From positions 87,161 through 151,160 of the forward strand of contig NZ_JNZD01000020.1 of assembly GCF_000725495.1 (NCBI RefSeq): a stretch of 64,000 nucleotides of DNA, given 5' to 3'. Each line of letters begins with the position of its first letter. Within the stretch, counting starts at the first letter, position 1. This DNA is from Streptomyces aureus. Its GTDB lineage: Bacteria; Actinomycetota; Actinomycetes; Streptomycetales; Streptomycetaceae. The position numbers and the translations under genes were made by a program. Shown piece by piece: positions 36,301-42,748 of this stretch. Under the pieces are notes generated by a model. The model searched no databases, was not told the DNA's origin, and was given only the letters and a program-made list of their open reading frames with translations.

Positions 36301-36525
36301 GAAGTCGATCGACATCTTCGTACAACCGTCGGCGATCAGCTGCGATCCGCCCTCTCCCCAGGATGTCCTGCCGTAGAGGGCGTAGGTGATTGCCTCCAGC
36401 AGTGTCGATTTGCCCGCACCGGTGTCGCCGAGGATGCCGACCAGGCTTTTTCCGGTGAAGTCCAGCGGCCCGCAGGTTCCGGTGTAGCTGCGAACTCCGG
36501 ACAGGGTGATGCTGAGCGGCCTCAT
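33322..36525 (-). CDS. sbcC: SbcC-type SMC ATPase (accessory nuclease complex subunit)
   Basis: A 1067-residue SMC-family protein. Its P-loop GDTGAGKS is at 33-40 and the Q-loop region reads LYGRTSWGEGGSQL. Long coiled coils flank a zinc-hook CPVCTHPVD in the middle. The C-terminal head has LSGGETFQASLALSLALVEL and the Walker B ESLFLDEGFATLDAGALE. With SbcD it forms a double-strand-end and hairpin exonuclease. The ATG overlaps the sbcD stop (ATGA). An SbcCD pair within a defence region suggests a dedicated role rather than the genomic housekeeping copy, but the window cannot show whether another copy exists. Confidence 0.9.
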   Translation of the reverse strand: MRPLSITLSGVRSYTGTCGPLDFTGKSLVGILGDTGAGKSTLLEAITYALYGRTSWGEGGSQLIADGCTKMSIDFAFAVDGTTWHVTRVCHRGGRASDVRLHGGDTAHGTSVDGATRVNQRIRQLLNLEYDSFKSAVLLPQGKFDVLLNATGTHRTQLLKSLLGIEELQRLRQRADNRRARFTDLVLRATEARGRLAEDPEADAHRLRIRQTQAEKTAADLSGHLKTLCELQRQAGDLQQHSTDTTRAATALTECTATDVHAPLTALITDDQALRRQLEIAHRSQEKAEQKRDRLQASLDEDRTAGLSISTLAAAAEVLEGAPGLLNSIGEQQQELQQDLDRFQKDEQSIASDEERLADQAARLTGLRENAERAHTRADEAGSALERLTGAVRVLLEEGAAVAGHRGEETAARDRYGELSAASADAEAALARQRGLLEEAERAVEEVQRSEAAHTAGRGLSTGDACPVCTHPVDDSYAAPEPQDPKALKQAKQARAKAATAANNALHVLRDVQSEILQAQRAQQEHREKAEAATGRMDAQLSPVQQHAQDVATLTGHDAPESFAAQVLAEAGAAVDALLAHGRQTAAERLALLETLLPQARLRVGRAQDAATAVHDTARSAAAEVQAGQAALGQRRKTLSAGREKAEREQQRLDRARRQFLDRLTSMPQPVRLSLPDADALPSPQAIAACTSAVAAHLGRLGDLDRAYTQALEDLRELATQRERLAGEHRRCVAEPLRRQQAELERRAAAAATAAHLLHDGAVPLPPPPAAWDEPQDVADHATALDAACAALHEALDAGRRSTQNTLDGLAAKAATAYQALMALTPQTPLPLAAGMDLLFAADLLTPVHEQTGALRKEAERATSDLEEALAQIPHVLELEAAIAAGKQQQSAWTGLYEQMSDSKFPSHLADLRTHALLIHGSRLLKELSAGQFAFSKDFRIVSLGNNTARSPRTLSGGETFQASLALSLALVELHSRTSARLESLFLDEGFATLDAGALESALSVLRTHVGSDKLLAVISHLHPVAESVHDVLWVKKDVSGSTARWLAPEEHHTLVRSDSHNLAELT

Positions 36526-37805
36526 TCCGTCTCCGATCCGGTGCGGCTGGGCGTCCAGGGGTTCTCGAGGGCTTTCTGCAGGGCGAGTTCCGCCGGGCAG
36601 GGCGGCGGCTCGTCGCCGTCGGGGTGCTGCAGCAGGGAGCTGAAGGCGGCCAGCACGTCGTCGGCGACCCGGCCCGGGGTGCCGTGCTCGGTGAGGTAGG
36701 CGCGGAAGGATTCCGTGAGTTCCGGTTCCTCCTCCGGGAGATCGCTGCCGTCCAGCGGCGTGACCCGGGTCTCGGCGCAGTCCTCGTGCATGTCGACGAC
36801 GACCGCGTCGGGTACGGCGCAGACGACCTTCTGCGCGAGCTGCGGGATCAGTGTCTGGCTGGTGATGGTCACCCTCAGGAAGGTGCCGCTGAACTCCGCG
36901 GCCCTGGTGGCGAGTTCCTCCAGGGTGCCCGTGAATTCCTTCAGCTTGCGTCCGGCCCGTAGCGGGCGGGTGGTGATGCGGGTGGGGCGCTGAGGGTCGG
37001 CTTCGACGAGGACGACGCTCTTGAGATCGTCGCGCTCGCCGAAGTCCAGCTGCAGGGGGCTGCCGGCGTAGCGGGCCGTGGCCCTGCTGGAGGAGAGGGC
37101 CTGCGGTTTGTGGATGTGCCCGAGCGCGCAGTACGCGACGGACGGCAGATCGTCCGGGGCGGTGGCATAGGCGTCATTGACGTCGAGGTGGCGTTCGCTG
37201 CCCGACAGCAGTGCGCCGCTGAGGTAGAGATGGGTGGCGAAGACGAGGACGTCCTGCTGCGGGGAGTGTCCCTCGTTCATTTGCGCGACGAGGTCTTCCT
37301 GCAGGCCGCGCAGGCCCTGAGCGTAGGCGCCGTCTGTGGTGCCGAGCCCCGGGAACAGGTGCATGAACCGGTTGGGATGGATGAAGGGCAGGGCCGCCAG
37401 CCGGATGCGCTGCGTCTTGTCCCGCGTGGGGATGTCGAGGAGCCGTCCGCCGCCGGAGCCGTCCGCCGCGGTGTGCACGAAGGTGACGGAGTGGCCGCCC
37501 GGGCGGTCGGTGCCCCGGTAGAAGTAGCCGAGCACATCGAACCAGTGCGGCGAGTCGTGGTTGCCGCCGACGACGACCACCGGAGCGACCGACCGTAAGG
37601 AGTCCATGGCCCGCATGGCTCGCAACACGTCACCTGCGGAAGGGCTGTAACGGTCGAAAAGGTCCCCGCTGTGCACGATCAGATCGGGCTGCGTGTGCCG
37701 TGCGATCTCGGCGATCTCGGCGAGGACGGCGTCGAACTCGTCGTCCCGGGAACGGCGTTGCATCCTGCGTCCCAGGTGCCAGTCGGAGGTGTGAAGGAGC
37801 TTCAT
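36522..37805 (-). CDS. sbcD: SbcD-type metallophosphoesterase nuclease
   Basis: A 427-residue nuclease. The Mn-binding motifs are intact: TSDWHLG (Asp8, His10), IVHSGDLFDRYSP, VVGGNHDSPHWF and CALGHIHKPQ. The C-terminal half carries the SbcD capping region (LELDFGERDDLKSVVLVEAD-like sequence near 270 and onwards). It is the first gene of the sbcDC pair and faces away from a five-gene helicase/nuclease cluster with only 115 bases between the two starts, so the promoters are shared or overlapping. Confidence 0.92.
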   Translation of the reverse strand: MKLLHTSDWHLGRRMQRRSRDDEFDAVLAEIAEIARHTQPDLIVHSGDLFDRYSPSAGDVLRAMRAMDSLRSVAPVVVVGGNHDSPHWFDVLGYFYRGTDRPGGHSVTFVHTAADGSGGGRLLDIPTRDKTQRIRLAALPFIHPNRFMHLFPGLGTTDGAYAQGLRGLQEDLVAQMNEGHSPQQDVLVFATHLYLSGALLSGSERHLDVNDAYATAPDDLPSVAYCALGHIHKPQALSSSRATARYAGSPLQLDFGERDDLKSVVLVEADPQRPTRITTRPLRAGRKLKEFTGTLEELATRAAEFSGTFLRVTITSQTLIPQLAQKVVCAVPDAVVVDMHEDCAETRVTPLDGSDLPEEEPELTESFRAYLTEHGTPGRVADDVLAAFSSLLQHPDGDEPPPCPAELALQKALENPWTPSRTGSETE

Positions 37806-37920
37806 GAGGGCGTCTCCCGGCAGGAGGAACCAACGCCCTTTGTCGGCAGGGCGGTTGGTGGAGTGCCGGGAACTCTACACGCCCTTCTCAGGGGAAACTC
37901 GGAAAACTTTGGAACCTGCT
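37806..37920. promoter_or_regulatory. Divergent promoter region between sbcDC and the five-gene cluster
   Basis: 115 bases carry both upstream regions. On the plus strand TTGGAACCTG lies directly before the ATG at 37921 and supplies a GGAA ribosome-binding element. No clear -10/-35 pair can be named, which is usual for Streptomyces promoters. Confidence 0.5.
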
Positions 37921-38778
37921 ATGGTGCTCCGCATGCAGGAGCCTCTGGACGCCCTCGAAAAGCACATGCAGCAGCTGCAACAGGCCATGCGGCATGCCCA
38001 GATGCAGCGCGACCAGGGCCAATTGAAAGTCCTGCGCGCAGAACTCCGCCGCGCGCAGCGCTCCTACGACGCCCTCTTCGACCAGGACGGCGACACCGAA
38101 CCCGACGCGGAAAACCCCGCCCACGGACACACCCGGCCATCGGCCGCCCAGATGCCGGCACGCGAGCAGGTCCACCAGGTCCTCACCCTGCTCACCGTGC
38201 CCGCAGCCCCCAAACTGATCAGCCAGGTCCACGAAGCCCTCTTCGCCGGATCCCTCCCCACGACCCGCCTGGCCACCCTGCGACGGGACGAGGAACGCTC
38301 CTGGCGCTCCGCGCCCGGAGCCCGCCCCTACTACCTGTGCCCCGCCCTGACCTCGGACCACCTCTCACCCGCCAGAGCCCTGCTCACCAACAGTGTCTGG
38401 TCGCTCGAAGACCGCATCGTGGGTCCGCTCAGCGCCCGCGTCCACTTCCTGACCAGCGCGGTGAAAATCACCGAGGCCATCGAACGCCTCACCCCCGACC
38501 CGCAGGCGATGACCCTCGGGGCACGGCAGCTCCTACGCCACTACGCCCTCAACATCCCCGGGGCTCTGCCACCGGTCCACCACCCCCCAGGCCCCAGCGC
38601 AGCCCCCGACCTGGAGTTGCTGCGCGAGGCAGCCCGACAGGAACTGACCGTCCACACCGACGACGACACCAGCCACCGGCGGGATGCCGCACAACGAGCC
38701 CGCCGGCAACTCGACGAGGCGGGCCGACTGTTCGGCGCCCCCTTCCAGGCAACCCGGCGCCTGCGCTCCGTGACCTGA
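37921..38778 (+). CDS. Unknown protein, first gene of the nuclease/helicase cluster
   Basis: 285 residues. Residues 5-55 form a Gln-rich coiled coil (MQQLQQAMRHAQMQRDQGQL then KVLRAELRRAQRSYDALF). A helical/basic middle part follows with YYLCPALTSDHLSPARALLT and SVWSLEDRIVGPLSARVHFL. The C-terminus is charged and low in complexity. No catalytic motif was seen. The ATG at 37921 was chosen for its GGAA; a second ATG twelve bases later is possible. It precedes the Fe-S nuclease gene by 36 bases and is probably co-transcribed, perhaps as a scaffold or regulator. Family unknown. Confidence 0.7.
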   Translation: MVLRMQEPLDALEKHMQQLQQAMRHAQMQRDQGQLKVLRAELRRAQRSYDALFDQDGDTEPDAENPAHGHTRPSAAQMPAREQVHQVLTLLTVPAAPKLISQVHEALFAGSLPTTRLATLRRDEERSWRSAPGARPYYLCPALTSDHLSPARALLTNSVWSLEDRIVGPLSARVHFLTSAVKITEAIERLTPDPQAMTLGARQLLRHYALNIPGALPPVHHPPGPSAAPDLELLREAARQELTVHTDDDTSHRRDAAQRARRQLDEAGRLFGAPFQATRRLRSVT

Positions 38779-38814
38779 CCCCCTGCCTTCTCCGCTGCCC
38801 TGCAAGGAACCCCC

Positions 38815-39963
38815 GTGAGCTCGTTAAGCAGCAGGCTCGGCACGCTCCGCGGCCCAGCAGCACCCAAACCGCACAACGCGCGCAGCCTCGCCGCCCTCAC
38901 CGCCAATCCCGGATGCCGACGCCGCGCACTCCTGGACGCCGCCGGCGTCGACAAGGACGCCCTGGCCGTTCACCTCGGCCACCCACTGCCGCCCACCCAG
39001 TCCCCCCGCGCCCTCAGCCGCGGCGCTCAGTTCGAAGCCCAGGTCAAGGAACAGGGCGGCGCCGAACTGCTGAGCCTGCTGCGCGACGTGCTCCACCTGC
39101 CGCTGCCCGAAGCCGCCCACAGCGACCTGTCAGTCATCGGTAAAAGCGACAAGTCCCTGCCCGTGCGACACGCCCGGACCCGCGCCCTCATCCTCGAAGC
39201 CGCACGGGGCCAAGGCCCGAGCCGGACCATGCTCGACCACCCCGTCCTGATGCTGACAGTGCCCGGCCAGCCCGTCTTCCTGGAACCCGACCTCGTCGCC
39301 TTCCAGTCGGAGGGCGTCTTCCACATCGTCGAGATCAAATCCTTCGCCGTCATCGACGGCCAGGCACCCGGCGACAAAGTCGCAGGCGCCGTCCTGCAGG
39401 GCGCCGCCTACATCATCGCCCTGCAGGACCTCCTCACCAGCGCAGGACTCGACGCCGACCGTGTGTCCACCACCCTGCTGCTCATCACCCCCCGCAACTT
39501 CTCGCGCCGCCCCATGGCCTCCACCATCGACGCACGCCAGCAGATCAAGTCCCTGCGCCGTCAGCTGGAGCGTCTGGACCGCATCGAAGACCTTCTCGAC
39601 CAGCTTCCTTTCGGCATCACCTTCGACCTCGCCTACGACAGCGACGACCCGCGCACCCGCACCGCCACCCGCGACCGCGACGACCTGGCCAAAGCACTGA
39701 ACGCCGCCGAAGCCCGCTACCGCTCCAACTGCAGCCACCACTGCCAGCTGGCCCACTTCTGCCGCGCGCAGGCACACGAGGGGCGACTGGTCGACGTCCT
39801 GGGCAGCACAGCCTGCGAAGACCTCGGCAGCATCGACACCGTCCCCACAGCCCTGGGCCTGGCCGATGAAAGCCTCCGTCCCGCCCCGGACCAGGAGGAC
39901 CTCGCCGCCGCACTGCGGCACGCCGAAAATATCCGCAACGAGCTGTTCGGAGGCGCAGCATGA
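38815..39963 (+). CDS. Cas4/AddB-like Fe-S cluster nuclease (PD-(D/E)XK superfamily)
   Basis: A GTG start follows AAGGAACCCCC. The 382-residue protein has the full set of Fe-S RecB-type nuclease marks: Cys34 in NPGCRRRALLD, RGAQFE (Glu74), Asp159 in FLEPDLVAF, Glu173 and Lys175 in IVEIKSF, a QxxxY motif (Gln195-Tyr199, LQGAAYI), and three more Cys in SNCSHHCQLAHFC (306, 310, 316). These four Cys should hold a 4Fe-4S cluster. It would resect DNA 5' or 3' ends like Cas4 or the AddB nuclease domain. Codon 4 is TTA, so translation probably needs bldA tRNA. Its stop overlaps the next start (ATGA). Confidence 0.85.
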   Translation: MSSLSSRLGTLRGPAAPKPHNARSLAALTANPGCRRRALLDAAGVDKDALAVHLGHPLPPTQSPRALSRGAQFEAQVKEQGGAELLSLLRDVLHLPLPEAAHSDLSVIGKSDKSLPVRHARTRALILEAARGQGPSRTMLDHPVLMLTVPGQPVFLEPDLVAFQSEGVFHIVEIKSFAVIDGQAPGDKVAGAVLQGAAYIIALQDLLTSAGLDADRVSTTLLLITPRNFSRRPMASTIDARQQIKSLRRQLERLDRIEDLLDQLPFGITFDLAYDSDDPRTRTATRDRDDLAKALNAAEARYRSNCSHHCQLAHFCRAQAHEGRLVDVLGSTACEDLGSIDTVPTALGLADESLRPAPDQEDLAAALRHAENIRNELFGGAA

Positions 39964-41414
39964 GCCTGCTGAGCACCCTCCAGCAATGCCGGGCCGCCAA
40001 CACCCAGTACGCCCAGCCGCTCAGCCGCCTGCGCTACCTCCACATTGCCGACCAGCCCCTGCTCGTCCTGCCGCTGAACCGCCCGGGCGAGACTGCCCGC
40101 CCCCTCGCCGTCATGGCAGGCAGCGATCCCGACCACCCGCAGCTGTTCCTGGCACCCCCCGGCGACGACGACCGCTTCCTTGCAGCCCTCGCCGAGCATC
40201 TCCACACCTACATCCACAGCTTCCAGCAGGCCACGCGGATCCGCCCCGCCAAGGGCGAGCACCCTGAACGCCGCGAATACCTCGATGCCCCACAGATCGC
40301 CGTCACCGGCACTGCTTCGGTGTACTACCTCAAGATGCTCGGACGCGCGCTGCGTTACCGGCCCGTCCCAGAAGACACCGACCCCGCCACCAGCGCGGCT
40401 CACCTCGGCCGCTGGCTCACCTTCTTCGCCGAACGGGCCGAGTACGACAGCTCCTCCCTCCTGCTCAACCTCACCAGTTTGCTGAGCACCCACTGGGCCA
40501 CTGGTCAGAGCGCCCTCGAAGACGCCCATCTCGCCCCCCTCATGGCCTGGGTCTTCCCGCCCCACGGCCGCACCGGACATCAGGCAGCGCTGGCCGTCGA
40601 GAACCCCCTGCTGCATCCTCCCGACGGTCCCACGATCGATCCGTCCTTCGAAGCAGCCCAGCTGACCAGCCTGTTCGCCGACCTGAAGTCCGCCCGCGGT
40701 TCACGCAGACAGCACCACGTCACCCATCTGAGAGAGGCGGTGGAGGGCTATCTGACCCCCACCTGGACGCTGGCCTGGGAGGCGCTGTCCATCCTGCGAG
40801 GTATGCCCCCCATCCCCAGCACCGCCGCCCGCTGGGACACCGACATCCGCCAGTTCACCACCCACAGCGACCGCCTCGACGCCGGAGGACCACCCCAGCC
40901 CAAGCAGGACGACGTCGTGACAGCCGCCGTCCGCCTGGCCGAACTGGAACATGCCGCAGCCTCCCTCGAAGCCGCCCGCGCATTGGAGGACCCCTTCGTC
41001 ATGGCAGAGCGCCGCACCACGGGTGCAGCGTTCAGCGGCACCGTCACTCACACCGACCCCGACCACGTCCTCAAGCCGCAAAACCCCGGAGAGCGGGCCA
41101 AGCGGCGACCGCGTTTCACCGTCCGCACCACCGACCCGGTCCGGCTGGAACCCGACCGCCTCCTGGCAGGCCCCCACGACCCGGCGGTCCACATGGCCGT
41201 ATGCGACATCACCTACACCACCGACGCCACCGAGATCGTCCTGGAAGTGAGAACCCGCGTCAGCCGTCCCAGCTCGGTCCCCGCCATCGGCACCACGCTG
41301 CTGCTGACCACCGCGCCCGACTACTTCCCCCGCCCCCAGTTCCCCAGCCGCGACCAGATCCCCTGGACCCACACAGGTCCCGTCCCCGCCACGCCGGAAG
41401 AGACACCGGCATGA
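39960..41414 (+). CDS. Unknown protein coupled to the Fe-S nuclease
   Basis: 484 residues, with the start codon overlapping the nuclease stop and its own stop overlapping the SF1 helicase start. It is soluble and has no P-loop. The N-terminus has SRLRYLHIADQPLLVLPLNR, a middle helical part contains SSSLLLNLTSLLSTHWATGQ, and the C-terminal region is beta-rich (HMAVCDITYTTDATEIVLEV). That last part recalls the OB- or beta-barrel-like accessory domain found next to Upf1/DNA2-type helicases, but I cannot identify it firmly. Perfect coupling on both sides says it is part of one complex with the nuclease and the helicase. Confidence 0.75.
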   Translation: MSLLSTLQQCRAANTQYAQPLSRLRYLHIADQPLLVLPLNRPGETARPLAVMAGSDPDHPQLFLAPPGDDDRFLAALAEHLHTYIHSFQQATRIRPAKGEHPERREYLDAPQIAVTGTASVYYLKMLGRALRYRPVPEDTDPATSAAHLGRWLTFFAERAEYDSSSLLLNLTSLLSTHWATGQSALEDAHLAPLMAWVFPPHGRTGHQAALAVENPLLHPPDGPTIDPSFEAAQLTSLFADLKSARGSRRQHHVTHLREAVEGYLTPTWTLAWEALSILRGMPPIPSTAARWDTDIRQFTTHSDRLDAGGPPQPKQDDVVTAAVRLAELEHAAASLEAARALEDPFVMAERRTTGAAFSGTVTHTDPDHVLKPQNPGERAKRRPRFTVRTTDPVRLEPDRLLAGPHDPAVHMAVCDITYTTDATEIVLEVRTRVSRPSSVPAIGTTLLLTTAPDYFPRPQFPSRDQIPWTHTGPVPATPEETPA

Positions 41415-42730
41415 ACGAACCCTCCGCCGCCGAACTCTCCTGCCGAGCCGTCGACCACATCCTCACCACGCTGACGACCACACCTCACCGCGGTGTGGTC
41501 GTGGACTCCCCACCCGGCGCCGGAAAGACCACCCTGGTCCAGGAAGCCGCACAGACCCTCATCAGCCCCCAACACCCCTGCATGATCGTTGCCCAGACCA
41601 ACGCCCAGGTCGACGACCTCGTCACCCGCCTCGCCCAGCAGGCACCCCAGCTGACCGTGGCCCGCCTGACCGGCCAGTCCTACACCGTGCCAACCCGCCT
41701 GCGCGGACGGCGCAACCTACTCCTCACCACCGACGCCGACCGGGCCTCCCACGCCGACGTGACGGTGGCGACCGCCAGCAAATGGGCCAACGTCCAAGGC
41801 TGGCACCGTGAATGGGCCATCGTGGACGAGGCGTACCAGATGAGATCCGACGCCCTCCTCAAGATCGCCCACCTCTCCGACCAGACCCTCTTCGTCGGGG
41901 ACCCCGGCCAGCTCGACCCCTTCTCCAACGTCCCCACCGAACGCTGGAGAGGCCTCGCCCACGACCCCATGGCCAGCGCCGTGTCCGTACTCCTCAAGAT
42001 GAACCCGAACCTGCCCGTCCTCAGCCTGCCCGTCTCCTGGCGTCTACCCGCCTCCGCCGCTCACCTCGTCTCCGCAGCCTTCTACGTCACTCCCTTCCGC
42101 GCTGGAACCACCGAGACCGACCGCCGCCTCACCTTCGCCACGACCGGCATGCGCAGCGCCCTCGACCAGACCGTCGACCTCGCCGCCCGCACCGGATGGG
42201 CCCTGTACGAACTTCCCGCCCGCACCACCGGCCGCATCGACCCAGAAGCAGCCCACGCCGCGATCGACATCGCACACCACCTGCTGACCCGTGACGCCAC
42301 CGCACACTGCGAGATCCACCGCACCGGAAAACACCTCGAACCCACCGACATCGCTATCGGCACCACACACCGAGACCAGGCCGGATACCTCCAGAACCTT
42401 CTGCGCTCCCACCCCCGGTTGACCGGCATCGACGTCGACACCGCCAACCGACTCCAAGGCCGCGAATACGCCGTCACCATCGTCTTGCACCCGCTCTCCG
42501 GACGCCGCGACACCTCAAACTTCCACCTCGAAGCCGGCCGCCTGTGCGTCCTGACCTCACGCCACCGGCACGCCTGCATCGTCATCGCCCGCGCCGGCAT
42601 CGACCGCCTCCTGAACGAACACCCCACTCACGAACCCGTCCACCTCGGCGTCGACGCCAAATTCCCCGACGGCTGGGAAGCCAACCAGCACATCCTCGAC
42701 CACCTCACCGGCCACCGCATCCGCGCCTGA
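41411..42730 (+). CDS. Superfamily 1 helicase (Upf1/DNA2-like)
   Basis: 439 residues. Motif I DSPPGAGKTTLVQEAAQ has its Lys at 39. Motif Ia-like MIVAQTNAQVDDLV follows, with motif II AIVDEAYQM (DEAY), motif III LFVGDPGQLDPF, motif V DVDTANRLQGREYAVTIV and motif VI LCVLTSRHRHACIVI. It should move along single-stranded nucleic acid with ATP. It lacks its own nuclease domain, which suggests it feeds DNA to the Cas4-like nuclease two genes upstream; the pair would resemble a split AddAB. The ATG overlaps the previous stop (ATGA). Confidence 0.9.
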   Translation: MNEPSAAELSCRAVDHILTTLTTTPHRGVVVDSPPGAGKTTLVQEAAQTLISPQHPCMIVAQTNAQVDDLVTRLAQQAPQLTVARLTGQSYTVPTRLRGRRNLLLTTDADRASHADVTVATASKWANVQGWHREWAIVDEAYQMRSDALLKIAHLSDQTLFVGDPGQLDPFSNVPTERWRGLAHDPMASAVSVLLKMNPNLPVLSLPVSWRLPASAAHLVSAAFYVTPFRAGTTETDRRLTFATTGMRSALDQTVDLAARTGWALYELPARTTGRIDPEAAHAAIDIAHHLLTRDATAHCEIHRTGKHLEPTDIAIGTTHRDQAGYLQNLLRSHPRLTGIDVDTANRLQGREYAVTIVLHPLSGRRDTSNFHLEAGRLCVLTSRHRHACIVIARAGIDRLLNEHPTHEPVHLGVDAKFPDGWEANQHILDHLTGHRIRA

Positions 42731-42748
42731 CCCCGACGGCGGGAGAAC

